In this document: positions 27,638 through 36,604 of the stretch, piece by piece
How positions within the stretch are numbered: the stretch's first letter is position 1
How the letters are laid out: every line of letters starts with the position of its first letter
From: Aequorivita xiaoshiensis
Lineage (GTDB): Bacteria; Bacteroidota; Bacteroidia; Flavobacteriales; Flavobacteriaceae
Assembly (NCBI RefSeq): GCF_022008395.1
Contig: NZ_JAIRBB010000001.1
Span: 310,001 to 374,000 of the forward strand
DNA: 64,000 bases
Direction of reading: 5' to 3'
The notes under the pieces: generated by a model
What the model saw: the letters and a program-made list of their open reading frames with translations, nothing else
Told to the model about the DNA's origin: nothing
Databases searched by the model: none
Translations under genes and position numbers: made by a program

Positions 27638-28639
27638 CTATGGTAAATTATTAATAGCCGCCACCATATTCTCGTGTGTATCTACTTGAGTATCTTCAAG
27701 ATTGAATACATAAATATCATTTTCAGCAATTGTAACTCCTTGAATGGCGTATCTCCAATTGTCTCCTTCTGCGGTTGCAAAAATTATATGCACTTTCAAC
27801 CCTATAGGAATTTGTCCATAATGTTCAGAAAACAATCCTGCTTGTTCATCAAAGGTATCTAGCTGAGCCAAGGCATTTGGCTCACCATCGTAAGATAGAT
27901 ATACTGCACTATTATCATAATCAAAACCTTCAGGAGCTTTTACTTTTAATGTAGTTTTAGGTCTAGGATCATTGTAAAACTTATCAATGTTTGTCCATCC
28001 AAATTCGTCTAAAAACACAATATAAGTTTCACCTTCAGTAAATAGCTCATTATGTGTACCTGGCTCAACTTCATCCCAAGTAAGATCTCCCTTCTCATCA
28101 ATAATTCCTTTCCACAAAATCATTTCTGGATCTGCCCCTCCAGTATTTTCTCCAGGTACTAAAAGCTGCAACACGCATCCAGAATCTAGAGGAACGCCAT
28201 CTTTTGTCACTTCTATATAAAACTCTCCACCAGTTATTAGCATTGCTTTATCTCCATTTGAATTTAGCCCCATAGTTGGCTTATTGGTAGGTAACATATC
28301 TCCACTTTCGAAAATATCGACAAAACTTAGCTCAACTTCTCCAGTTACTAAATTGCCATTTAGCGTTAAACAGTTTGCTGGAATATTTAAAACAGTTCCA
28401 TCATTTGAAGTAAAAGAAAGACCATCTTCAGCATTAAAATTCACAGTTTCTATGTGATCGGTCAGAGCAATTTCTCTTAAACCTTGAAACTGAGCTGAAG
28501 AAGGAGGCACGAATGCCACATCTGGTATTGTATCTACCTCTTCCTCTTTATTACACCCTATAGCTACTAAAGCTAGTAAGCCAACTATTAAAAGTTTTGA
28601 AAAGGGTGTTTTCATTTGTTTGTTCATTACATTTTTCAT
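27638..28639 (-). CDS. ZU5-like secreted lipoprotein facing the sigma factor gene
   Basis: 333 residues, with in-frame ATGs at codons 1, 5 and 9; the signal sequence begins at the third (MKTPFSKLLIVGLLALVAIGC). Lipobox VAIGC. The body has FTSNDGTVLNIPANC, GEVELSFVDIFESGDML, GGEFYIEVTKDGVPL, ILWKGIIDEKG and DEFGWTNIDKFY, the same order as in the lipoprotein at 24557-25549, and the same ending INNLP. The blocks resemble the Bacteroidota ZU5-like fold. Its start is 102 bases from the divergent ECF sigma factor gene, so the two probably share a regulatory region. Confidence 0.82.
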   Translation of the reverse strand: MKNVMNKQMKTPFSKLLIVGLLALVAIGCNKEEEVDTIPDVAFVPPSSAQFQGLREIALTDHIETVNFNAEDGLSFTSNDGTVLNIPANCLTLNGNLVTGEVELSFVDIFESGDMLPTNKPTMGLNSNGDKAMLITGGEFYIEVTKDGVPLDSGCVLQLLVPGENTGGADPEMILWKGIIDEKGDLTWDEVEPGTHNELFTEGETYIVFLDEFGWTNIDKFYNDPRPKTTLKVKAPEGFDYDNSAVYLSYDGEPNALAQLDTFDEQAGLFSEHYGQIPIGLKVHIIFATAEGDNWRYAIQGVTIAENDIYVFNLEDTQVDTHENMVAAINNLP

Positions 28640-28741
28640 GAGTTCTAATTTTTTAAGATTATACCCTTATATCAATAGTATTAAATATTGTTACCCATCA
28701 GTTGTTAGTTTTCATTATTTTTAAGTTTTTAAAACCATACT

Positions 28742-29329
28742 TTGGAAACAAAAAAGATACATTCAGACCAGCGATATGTTGAGGCACTTCTTGCTAACAA
28801 CAATACTCTTATAAATGAAATCTATGAAAAATTTGCCCCCAAAGTGATTGCTTATGTTTGTAAAAACAGTGGAGATGAAACAGCGGCAAGAGATATAATT
28901 CAAGAAACTTTAATCACAATTTACGATCAGGCAAAAACAAAAGGATTAAAGCTTACTTGCCCTTTTGATGCCTATTTCTTTCTGATTTGTAAACGGAAAT
29001 GGCTTAATGCACTTAAAAAAAGTGGTAGTAAAGAGGTAACAATTGAGGAGGAACGTTTATCTATTAAAGACGATGCTGATGAAAACGCAGAAAAAACTCA
29101 GCAATTTGAAGAGCAACAGAATCTTTATATGTCTGTGCTTTCAAAAATGGGAGAAACCTGTAAACAAATAATTACCTTAGGTTTTTCAGCAATGTCTATG
29201 CAAGAAGTGGCAGACCAATTAGGAGTAACTTATGCTTACGCCCGCAAAAAAAAGTCGCTTTGCATTAGCAAATTAACCCAATTAATTAAAGAAAGCTCTC
29301 TATATAGAAAGCTTAAAAATGACTATTAG
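28742..29329 (+). CDS. ECF-type RNA polymerase sigma factor (TTG start)
   Basis: 195 residues. Region 2 runs from about residue 14 (LLANNNTLINEIYEKFAPKV) through DIIQETLITIYDQAK to FLICKRKW. A charged linker follows, and region 4 (KQIITLGFSAMSMQEVADQLGVTYAYARKKKSLCISKL) carries the helix-turn-helix. This fits the sigma-70 family ECF sigma factors found beside TPR membrane proteins in Bacteroidota. An in-frame TAA lies four codons upstream and no ATG exists before MSVLSK, so the TTG at 28742 is the only reasonable start. The next gene overlaps its stop by 11 bases, so the two are coupled. It probably drives the divergent lipoprotein, T9SS and CHAT genes; that is inference. Confidence 0.88.
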   Translation: METKKIHSDQRYVEALLANNNTLINEIYEKFAPKVIAYVCKNSGDETAARDIIQETLITIYDQAKTKGLKLTCPFDAYFFLICKRKWLNALKKSGSKEVTIEEERLSIKDDADENAEKTQQFEEQQNLYMSVLSKMGETCKQIITLGFSAMSMQEVADQLGVTYAYARKKKSLCISKLTQLIKESSLYRKLKNDY

Positions 29330-30077
29330 TGATATGGAAAGTGAAGCCCATGAATTATTTGTTGCATATCTAGAAAACGAACTGTCAAGTTCCGAACGCG
29401 AAACCTTTGAAAGAAAATTGAATGAAGATTCACAGTTTGAAGCGGAGTTTTTAGAATTTAAAAATATTTATATCATTTTAGAAAATAGACTATCTCCGCA
29501 GCGAGCTTCAGTTTTAGAAACCATCAAACAATCTAACTCAAATTTTAATTATAAATCATCAAAAGTTACATCAGAGAAAACAGAGAAAAAAGTAATTAAA
29601 TTTAAGCCTTGGAAATACGGAGTTGCCGCATCTATTTTACTGGCAATCGGAATTTTCATCTTTAATAATTTCAGTAAACCTACATATTCTGACTTCGCAA
29701 CTCAGGAAACTATTTCATTAACTGTAAGAAGCGACGGAAATGAAACTACTAAAAATGCTGAAGTAGCATTTAATTCAGCAGAGTACGCAAAAGCATTAAT
29801 ATATTTTAACGAACTTTTGAAGGTAGAACCCAATAATTTACAACTGCAGTATTATAAGTCGGTTGTTTTAGTTGAATTAAGTGAATATGATGAAGCAGAT
29901 AGTTTATTGAAAAAAATTCAGGAAAACAATTCTGTTTACGCCTCAAAAGCCAAATGGATTAGTGCATTAAGTTATCTTAAGCAAAAACGCTATAAGGAGG
30001 CTAAGGAAGTCGCTAATTCTATTACCTCAAGGGACCCCGAATATCAAAAAGCTCAAAAGCTACTGTCAAAGTTATAA
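29319..30077 (+). CDS. Membrane TPR protein with anti-sigma-like N-terminus
   Basis: 252 residues. The N-terminal 50 residues (HELFVAYLENELSSSERETFERKLNEDSQFEAEF) match the helical pattern of anti-sigma factors and receptor-associated regulators in this phylum. One membrane helix spans about residues 100-118 (YGVAASILLAIGIFIFNNF). The C-terminal 110 residues are TPR-like (NAEVAFNSAEYAKALIYFNELLKVEPNNL). The topology would put the N-terminus in the cytoplasm and the TPRs in the periplasm. The ATG at 29319 overlaps the sigma stop by 11 bases; an ATG at 29334 is an alternative. It probably holds the sigma factor inactive until the periplasmic TPRs bind a signal. Confidence 0.8.
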   Translation: MTISDMESEAHELFVAYLENELSSSERETFERKLNEDSQFEAEFLEFKNIYIILENRLSPQRASVLETIKQSNSNFNYKSSKVTSEKTEKKVIKFKPWKYGVAASILLAIGIFIFNNFSKPTYSDFATQETISLTVRSDGNETTKNAEVAFNSAEYAKALIYFNELLKVEPNNLQLQYYKSVVLVELSEYDEADSLLKKIQENNSVYASKAKWISALSYLKQKRYKEAKEVANSITSRDPEYQKAQKLLSKL

Positions 30078-30187
30078 TCAATAAATTTCACATTTGTAAT
30101 TTATATGCTAATTTTTAAACACTTCATTATCAATTAACGAGATTATTTTTATTATCTTTAAGGAACCAACCTTAAAACCAATAAGTT

Positions 30188-30568
30188 ATGAATTCCTCGT
30201 TTACAAAAATAATCCGCACCATTTTGGGTTTAGGTTTGCTCTTTTTTGGACTGAGCAAATTATTTCACTTTAGTTTTTTACCCACTCATATTTATACTGA
30301 TGACGCCGCCCGTTTTATAGACTCACTTAGCGACTCTGGTTATATTATGTATGTAGTAGGCGTGTTTGAAGTTGCAATTGGACTTATGCTTGTGATTGGA
30401 AAATGGGTTCCATTTGCGCTATTACTGTTAGCTCCAATTTCGGTTAATATTCTTTTATTTCATTTATTCTTAGACACTCCCGGACTTTTAATCGCAATTA
30501 TTGTCATCCTTCTAAATGTAGTTTTAATTTACAAATATTGGAGTGTATATAGGCCGCTATTTACTTAA
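30188..30568 (+). CDS. DoxX-like membrane protein
   Basis: 126 residues with four hydrophobic helices: [18 protein letters not shown], then [40 protein letters not shown] and [19 protein letters not shown]. The pattern GLSKLF, and a second-helix start near E-V-A-I-G, match DoxX proteins. The family has no settled function; some members are tied to quinone or thiosulfate redox chemistry. It ends at a hairpin terminator and is followed by the prolyl oligopeptidase gene. It is intact, unlike the headless DoxX-like remnant at 14.9 kb. Confidence 0.8.
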   Translation: MNSSFTKIIRTILGLGLLFFGLSKLFHFSFLPTHIYTDDAARFIDSLSDSGYIMYVVGVFEVAIGLMLVIGKWVPFALLLLAPISVNILLFHLFLDTPGLLIAIIVILLNVVLIYKYWSVYRPLFT

Positions 30569-30589
30569 TCACCGTAAAAATTATAAAAT

Positions 30590-30625
30590 GAAAAGCTTTC
30601 AATTATGGAAGCTTTTCACTTTTTA
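30590..30625 (+). terminator. Terminator after the DoxX-like gene
   Basis: A perfect 9-bp stem GAAAAGCTT (30590-30598) / AAGCTTTTC (30609-30617) with a 10-base loop, followed by ACTTTTTAT. It lies between the DoxX stop and the oligopeptidase start. Confidence 0.7.
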
Positions 30626-30686
30626 TATAGTTTCCTGCAATCTTAAAAAATTGTACATTTACACATCTTATAAAAAATCAACAAAT

Positions 30687-32831
30687 ATGAAGTTATCAAT
30701 CGTTCCAGCAGTTTTATTACTCGCTCTGGTTGGCTGTAAGGAAGAGCCTAAAAAAGAAGTAACAACAGTGACATATCCACAGATTAAAACAGTAGACACC
30801 GTAGACACTTATTTTGGTGTTGAGGTAAAAGATCCATATCGTTGGTTGGAAGATGACCGCAGCGCTGAAACTGCAGAATGGGTTAAAGCTGAGAATGAAG
30901 TAACTTTCGATTATTTAAATAACATTCCATTTAGAGAGGAATTAAAAAAACGTCTTTCCGATATTTGGAACTATGAAAAAGTAGGAGCACCTTTTAAAGA
31001 AGGAGACTACACTTATTTCTATAAAAACGATGGATTACAAAATCAATATGTAATCTACAGATATAAAACTGGAGAAGACCCAAGCACAGCCGAAGTTTTC
31101 TTAGACCCAAACACGTTTAAGGAAGATGGAACTATTTCACTAGGGCAAGCGAGCTTTTCAAAAGATGGTAGTAAGTTAGCCTACGCTATTTCTGAAGGGG
31201 GAAGCGATTGGAGAAAAGTAATCGTAATGAATACTGAAACCAAGGAAATAGTAGGCGATACTCTTAAAGATGTAAAGTTTAGTGGACTTTCTTGGAATGG
31301 TGAAGATGGATTTTACTACTCAAGCTACGATAAGCCAAAAGGAAGTGAATTATCTGCTAAAACAGACCAGCATAAAGTTTACTATCACAAATTGGGAACT
31401 CCACAAAGTGATGACAAAGTAATTTTTGGTGCAACTCCAGAAGAAAAACACCGCTACATTGGCGCATCAGTTACTGAAGACAATAACTATCTATTAATTA
31501 GCGCTAGCACATCAACTTCAGGAAATAAACTATTTATAAAAGACCTTAAAAATCCAAACGCAAAATTTGTTACCATTTTAAATGATACAGATTCAGATTC
31601 TTATGTGCTAGAAAATGTAGGCTCTAAGCTTTACATAGTGACAAATAAAAACGCACCAAATAAAAAAATTGTAACTGTTGATGCAGCAAATCCAACTCCA
31701 GAAAATTGGAAAGATTTAATTCCTGAAACGGAAAATGTTCTTACTCCAAGCACAGGTGGGGGAAGCATTTTTGCCAACTATATGGTTGATGCTGTTTCAA
31801 AGGTGAAACAATATGATTATGACGGAAAATTAATCCGTGAAATTGAACTTCCAGGTGTAGGTACTGCAGGTGGTTTTGGAGCAAAGAAAGAAGAAAAAGA
31901 GCTTTACTATTCTTTCACTAACTATGTTACTCCAGGAAGCATTTATAAGTTTAATATTGAAACTGGAGAATCAGAATCATTTATTAAACCAGAAATTGAT
32001 TTCAATCCTGACAATTTTGAAAGCAATCAAGTTTTCTATACTTCTAAAGACGGAACAAAAATTCCGATGATCATCACGCATAAAAAAGGATTAAAATTAG
32101 ACGGCAAAAATCCAACGATCCTTTATGGATACGGTGGATTCAACATTAGTCTTACTCCTAGCTTTAGCATTGCAAATGCAGTTTGGATGGAGCAAGGCGG
32201 TGTTTATGCTGTACCAAACCTAAGAGGTGGTGGTGAATATGGTAAAAAATGGCATGATGCAGGAACCCAGATGAAGAAACAAAACGTGTTCGACGATTTT
32301 ATCGCTGCTGCTGAATATTTAATTGCAAACAATTACACTTCTAGTGACTACCTAGCAATTCGCGGAGGTTCTAACGGAGGATTACTTGTTGGAGCTACAA
32401 TGACTCAAAGACCCGACTTAATGAAAGTGGCACTTCCTGCTGTAGGTGTTCTAGATATGTTACGTTACCACACCTTCACTGCTGGTGCAGGTTGGGCATA
32501 CGACTATGGTACTGCTGAGGACAGCAAAGAAATGTTTGAATACTTAAAAGGTTATTCACCATTACACAATGTTAAAGAAGGAGTAGAATATCCTGCTACT
32601 TTAATAACAACTGGTGATCACGACGATAGAGTTGTTCCAGCACATAGTTTTAAATTTGCTGCTGAACTTCAAGCTAAGCAATCAGGTAGCAATCCAGTTT
32701 TAATTAGAATTGAAACAGACGCCGGGCACGGTGCTGGAACTCCTGTAAGTAAAACCATCGAACAATATGCAGATATCTTTGGATTTACATTATACAACAT
32801 GGGGTATACTAGCCTATCGAAAAAAGAGTAG
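30687..32831 (+). CDS. Prolyl oligopeptidase family serine peptidase (S9A), lipoprotein
   Basis: 714 residues from the ATG at 30687. An ATG at 30543 would add 48 codons through the terminator and the DoxX end and is rejected. The signal is [17 protein letters not shown], with lipobox ALVGC, so the enzyme is anchored in the periplasm. The N-terminal region ([21 protein letters not shown]) and seven-blade propeller precede the peptidase domain. The catalytic Ser is in [12 protein letters not shown], the Asp in [15 protein letters not shown] and the His in DAGHGAGTP. It cleaves short peptides after proline. Length matches the family. Confidence 0.95.
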   Translation: MKLSIVPAVLLLALVGCKEEPKKEVTTVTYPQIKTVDTVDTYFGVEVKDPYRWLEDDRSAETAEWVKAENEVTFDYLNNIPFREELKKRLSDIWNYEKVGAPFKEGDYTYFYKNDGLQNQYVIYRYKTGEDPSTAEVFLDPNTFKEDGTISLGQASFSKDGSKLAYAISEGGSDWRKVIVMNTETKEIVGDTLKDVKFSGLSWNGEDGFYYSSYDKPKGSELSAKTDQHKVYYHKLGTPQSDDKVIFGATPEEKHRYIGASVTEDNNYLLISASTSTSGNKLFIKDLKNPNAKFVTILNDTDSDSYVLENVGSKLYIVTNKNAPNKKIVTVDAANPTPENWKDLIPETENVLTPSTGGGSIFANYMVDAVSKVKQYDYDGKLIREIELPGVGTAGGFGAKKEEKELYYSFTNYVTPGSIYKFNIETGESESFIKPEIDFNPDNFESNQVFYTSKDGTKIPMIITHKKGLKLDGKNPTILYGYGGFNISLTPSFSIANAVWMEQGGVYAVPNLRGGGEYGKKWHDAGTQMKKQNVFDDFIAAAEYLIANNYTSSDYLAIRGGSNGGLLVGATMTQRPDLMKVALPAVGVLDMLRYHTFTAGAGWAYDYGTAEDSKEMFEYLKGYSPLHNVKEGVEYPATLITTGDHDDRVVPAHSFKFAAELQAKQSGSNPVLIRIETDAGHGAGTPVSKTIEQYADIFGFTLYNMGYTSLSKKE

Positions 32832-32855
32832 CACAGACCGACTAATTATCGTTAT

Positions 32856-32893
32856 AGCCACTTCCATATTTCAACGGGAGTGGCTTTTTTTTT
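32856..32893 (+). terminator. Terminator after the prolyl oligopeptidase gene
   Basis: AGCCACT (32856-32862) pairs with AGTGGCT (32879-32885), then a run of nine T residues (the T ending the stem plus eight). It begins 24 bases after the stop. Confidence 0.88.
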
Positions 32894-33339
32894 AACTAAC
32901 ATTTTACTCCAATAGAGAAGTGATTCAATAAGAAACAATTGAATTGTCATAAAAACTATTCTTTTATGCAATGCCATTCATTTTTCGGAATTTAACTATA
33001 AGTATCTACTGTTAGCGCTTAATTTTTATTTCAATTTAGCAAAATTTTTATGTAATTCTAATTGCTCTTTTAAGATTATACGTTCACTAATTTTTAAAAA
33101 GCTTACCTAAAAAACAGTTGGTGGTTTGTCCTACAGAAATGCCCTGACGAATTAATTCTATGAATTATTCAGGGTATTTTAGATCATAATTATAGGTGAG
33201 AAAATCAAGAATAAAGAATTTTAATACATGCATCGTATTGCACAATTTTTCTTGCATTTATATAGGGTAACTACTGAACTCTATTCACTGCTGCAAACAT
33301 AATTTTAGTATATTTAAAAATTAAATTAAACTTTAAAAA
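32894..33339. other. Gene-free interval upstream of the CUB/T9SS protein
   Basis: About 450 AT-rich bases with no convincing coding frame, tRNA or repeat. One hairpin, CCCTGA (33142-33147) / TCAGGG (33169-33174), is followed by a short T-run and could be the end of a small plus-strand transcript. The rest probably holds the promoter of the gene at 33340. Confidence 0.5.
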
Positions 33340-35283
33340 ATGAATAAATCTACTATTATTGGATGCTTTCTAAGCGTTCTCACGCTGTCTCTAAGCGCTC
33401 AAACCTCTCGGCCTTCCACGAAACATATAAAATCGAATTCATCGAGTATAGAAGCCACAAAAACTGCAACTACCTCTGTTGATGAATTATTGAAACGACG
33501 CAACAATATTGGAATACAAATGGGACCTGTGTCCGAACATTTTTCTATTGAGGAGCAGAAAATACTGAGGTCCTATTTAAGCAATCAACAACAAACTACT
33601 AATAACAAAACTGTAATCCCAGAGGCCTTTCAAAATGGCAATACCGAAAATTTTGGGGTACCGAGCAGTTTAGAATCGCTATCGACAGTTTATGGCGTAG
33701 ACAATTCAAGCACAAACCTTATAGGATTTGAACCAACAACTCCAGATAATGTGGAAGTTTTTGGATCGTCTCCTATAGTCTTTAATTTTGAAGATGCTGG
33801 TGCAATTGATCCACAGAATCCAACTACGGGATATGTAATAGACGACTGGGGAGAATTCTACTCTTTCGATGTAGAATCTGGTTTTTACACCCATTTAGGC
33901 AATATTCCAGGTTGGTGGCTCGATATGGAATATGACAGGAATACAGGTATTCTTTACGCCATTTCAGAAGGAAAGCTTTACACTATAGATCCAATAGCCG
34001 TAACTGCCACAGAAGTAGGTGCTTTGGTGGGAATACCAGCCGAAAACTTTCCAGCTACCCTTGCCATAGATGGGAATGGAGTAGGATACACCTTTGAAAT
34101 GGTGGATAAGGGATTTTACGCTATAGATCTGGCAACTGCAACCACTACTTATATTGGTAATATTGACTATAATGCTAATTATAGCCAAGGAATGACTTAT
34201 GACCCAATTACAGATATGGTATATATATCTGCATTTAATGATGATATTTTCACCGCAGAATGGCGTACTGTTGACGTGTCAACAGGAATGACAACATTAA
34301 TTGGACCAATAGTAACTCCTTCCGAAGTTACACAGGTTGCATGGGTATCATTTGGAGAAACACTTGCCCCACCTACTTGTGAAAGACCAACCGATTTAGC
34401 CGTATCGAACATTATGACGAGTTCGGTAGACTTATCTTGGGTGGAGGAGCCTAATGCAAGTAATGGTTATATCTGGTACGTATTTGAACGAGGTGAGAAT
34501 CCTGTTTCAGGAACTCCAATTGCAACGGGAACAACACCCAGTGGCATAACGACGGCAACAGCAACAGATTTGGCCAACGGATTAGCCTTCGATTTTTATG
34601 TCCGTGCCGACTGCGATTCAGATGGAGTGAGTCAATTAGCGGGACCAATAAAGTTTTCAACTGTTCCAACTTGTGGAGGTAAGTTTTATGATAGTGGCGG
34701 ACCTAATTACAATTATAGTGATAATGAGAATATAACCACTGTAATTCATCCAGAAACTTCTGAAGAAGCTGTTACCGTAACCTTTATCAATTTTGATGTA
34801 GAGGATGAATTTGATGCCTTGTATGTTTATGATGGTCCCGACACCAGTTACCCAATGATAGCTAGCGGAAATCCTGCTACGTATAGTGGTTTTCCTGCAG
34901 GAGGTTATTATGGAGTTGAAAATCCAGGTCCATTTACTTCTACCCATTCGAGCGGTGCTCTAACTTTTGTGTTTTTAAGTAGCGATTTAGGAATATATCC
35001 TGGATGGGAAGCAGATGTAACCTGTACATCCCTTGGTATAAATGAGCACTCAAACCAAGAACTTTCATTTTATCCTAATCCAACCGACGGAATATTGAAT
35101 TTTAAAAGTATCGACAATATTGAAAATGTAACTATATTCAATGTTTTAGGTCAACAGTTAATTTCACATTCTATAAATGCAACAAATTCACAAGTTGATT
35201 TATCCGAACTAAGTACAGGAACCTATATTATGAAAGTGTTAATTAAGGGTCAGCTTAGTACTCATAAAGTACTTAAAAATTAA
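33340..35283 (+). CDS. Secreted fibronectin/CUB-like protein with T9SS sorting domain
   Basis: 647 residues. The signal peptide is NKSTIIGCFLSVLTLSLSAQ. A propeller-like region (residues about 100-330) with GNIPGWWLDMEYDRNTGILYA-type units follows. A fibronectin type III-like domain (PTDLAVSNIMTSSVDLSWVEEPNA) spans about 350-440. A CUB-like domain runs about 445-565, with CGGKFYDSGG, FINFDVEDEFDALYVYDG and VFLSSDLGIYPGWEADV. The last 75 residues are a type A sorting domain (SFYPNPTDGILNFKS). The CUB region has the paired Tyr and Asp residues of Ca-binding CUB domains. It should be secreted through the outer membrane. Function unknown. Confidence 0.85.
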   Translation: MNKSTIIGCFLSVLTLSLSAQTSRPSTKHIKSNSSSIEATKTATTSVDELLKRRNNIGIQMGPVSEHFSIEEQKILRSYLSNQQQTTNNKTVIPEAFQNGNTENFGVPSSLESLSTVYGVDNSSTNLIGFEPTTPDNVEVFGSSPIVFNFEDAGAIDPQNPTTGYVIDDWGEFYSFDVESGFYTHLGNIPGWWLDMEYDRNTGILYAISEGKLYTIDPIAVTATEVGALVGIPAENFPATLAIDGNGVGYTFEMVDKGFYAIDLATATTTYIGNIDYNANYSQGMTYDPITDMVYISAFNDDIFTAEWRTVDVSTGMTTLIGPIVTPSEVTQVAWVSFGETLAPPTCERPTDLAVSNIMTSSVDLSWVEEPNASNGYIWYVFERGENPVSGTPIATGTTPSGITTATATDLANGLAFDFYVRADCDSDGVSQLAGPIKFSTVPTCGGKFYDSGGPNYNYSDNENITTVIHPETSEEAVTVTFINFDVEDEFDALYVYDGPDTSYPMIASGNPATYSGFPAGGYYGVENPGPFTSTHSSGALTFVFLSSDLGIYPGWEADVTCTSLGINEHSNQELSFYPNPTDGILNFKSIDNIENVTIFNVLGQQLISHSINATNSQVDLSELSTGTYIMKVLIKGQLSTHKVLKN

Positions 35284-35305
35284 AATCGAAATTATACAAC
35301 TATAA

Positions 35306-35337
35306 AAAAGCCTCGCAAATTGCGAGGCTTTTCTTTT
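35306..35337. terminator. Bidirectional terminator between the CUB/T9SS gene and gpsA
   Basis: A GC-rich stem AGCCTCGCA / TGCGAGGCT with A-run and T-run on the two sides. It serves the convergent ends of the plus-strand secreted-protein gene and minus-strand gpsA. Confidence 0.9.
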
Positions 35338-36340
35338 AATCTAATTTATCTGTCAGTTTTTTAAACGTTTTCTTAGGATCTTTATTTTCGTAAAGAATTC
35401 CATAAACAGCATCAATTATGGGGGTTTTAGCTTTTTTCTTACCTCTTTGCTGGTTAAGCAGATATGCGCTTTTTGAGGCATAATATCCTTCGGCAATCAT
35501 GCTCATTTCTATTTGAGCACTTTTTACAGTGTATCCTTTCCCTATCATTGTGCCAAACAAACGATTTCGGCTGAAAATAGAGTAACCAGTAACTAGAAGA
35601 TCTCCTAGATATGCCGAATCATTTATATCGCGTTTCATTTTATGAACCTTCTTTACATACTTTTTCATTTCGCGAATAGCATTACTCATCAAGACACTTT
35701 GAAAGTTATCGCCATAACCTAATCCGTGTGCTATTCCCGCTGCTACAGCGTAAATATTCTTTAACACAGCGGCGTATTCTGTCCCTAAAACATCATCACT
35801 AGTTGTGCATTTTATATAATCACTGCTTAACACACTTGCTACAATCTGTGCCTTTTCGTCGTCTGCACTGGCTATTGTTAGGTAACTCAATCTCTCTAAA
35901 GCAACTTCTTCAGCGTGACATGGACCGGAAATAACACCTATATTATTAAAAGGAACTTTATAATGTGTATTAAAATGATCGCCAACAATCAAGCTTGTTT
36001 CAGGAACAATACCCTTGATTGCTGAAAAAACTACTTTATCTTCTAATGAAGCTGTTAGTTTCTGTAATTCCTGATGAAGAAAAGCAGAGGGAATTACAAA
36101 AATTAAGTAGTCTGCATCTTCAACAGCTTGGTTTATGCAATTAGTGAGTTTAAGTTGCTCCAAACGGAACTCAACCGAACTCAAGTAATTTGGATTATGA
36201 CCGTGTTCTTTTATGTGTTCGATAGCCTGTTCACTTCGCATATACCAACCGATTTCATCAAGGTTTTCGCTAAGCATTTTTACAATTGCTGTGGCCCAAC
36301 TTCCGCCACCAAAGACTGCAAATTTTGGTTTATCTGACAT
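35336..36340 (-). CDS. gpsA: NAD(P)H-dependent glycerol-3-phosphate dehydrogenase
   Basis: 334 residues. It makes sn-glycerol-3-phosphate from dihydroxyacetone phosphate for phospholipid synthesis. The nucleotide motif is FGGGSWATA (11-18). FVIPSAFLHQ, SAIKGI, SGPCHAEEV, and the catalytic-Lys region with LKNIYAVAAGIAHGLGYGDN follow. The ending has the usual MIAEGYYASKSAY segment. Length is normal. The gene stands alone on the minus strand; its start is 261 bases from the nadD stop. Confidence 0.94.
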   Translation of the reverse strand: MSDKPKFAVFGGGSWATAIVKMLSENLDEIGWYMRSEQAIEHIKEHGHNPNYLSSVEFRLEQLKLTNCINQAVEDADYLIFVIPSAFLHQELQKLTASLEDKVVFSAIKGIVPETSLIVGDHFNTHYKVPFNNIGVISGPCHAEEVALERLSYLTIASADDEKAQIVASVLSSDYIKCTTSDDVLGTEYAAVLKNIYAVAAGIAHGLGYGDNFQSVLMSNAIREMKKYVKKVHKMKRDINDSAYLGDLLVTGYSIFSRNRLFGTMIGKGYTVKSAQIEMSMIAEGYYASKSAYLLNQQRGKKKAKTPIIDAVYGILYENKDPKKTFKKLTDKLD

Positions 36341-36508
36341 TTTCTTGTTTTAGAAATTGATTTGGTTTTACAACCTAAAAAGATTTTATCTTCTATCGAT
36401 TCTCTTAAGTCAAAAGTACATAATTACAATCGAAACTTTTAACACTACCTTAATAAAGCTATTGCAATCTTTAATGAAGGTCCTGCGTTATAGTTGTGAT
36501 TTTTGAAA

Positions 36509-36562
36509 TGAGAGCTCCATACAATGGAGATAGTTTGAAAAATTATTGGTTGGTTATTTAGT
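36509..36562 (+). CDS. Possible 17-codon ORF ahead of an orphan terminator
   Basis: ATG at 36509 opens 17 codons (RAPYNGDSLKNYWLVI after the Met) to a TAG that ends five bases before a strong plus-strand terminator. It lies between two minus-strand genes. It could be a leader peptide, part of a small RNA or chance; I recognise no family. Confidence 0.2.
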
Positions 36563-36566
36563 TGAG

Positions 36567-36604
36567 AACCGTCCCATCTTAATTTAGTGGGGCGGTTTTT
36601 TTTA
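36567..36604 (+). terminator. Orphan plus-strand terminator between gpsA and nadD
   Basis: AACCGTCCCA (36567-36576) pairs with TGGGGCGGTT (36588-36597), including one G-T pair, and is followed by nine T residues that run to 36604. Both flanking genes are on the minus strand and on that strand no T-run follows the hairpin. It implies an unannotated plus-strand transcript of up to about 250 bases. Confidence 0.7.

Noticed and set aside
30543-30686. Longer start for the prolyl oligopeptidase
   Set aside because: The 48 extra codons cross the DoxX end and its terminator; the lipoprotein signal starts at 30687.
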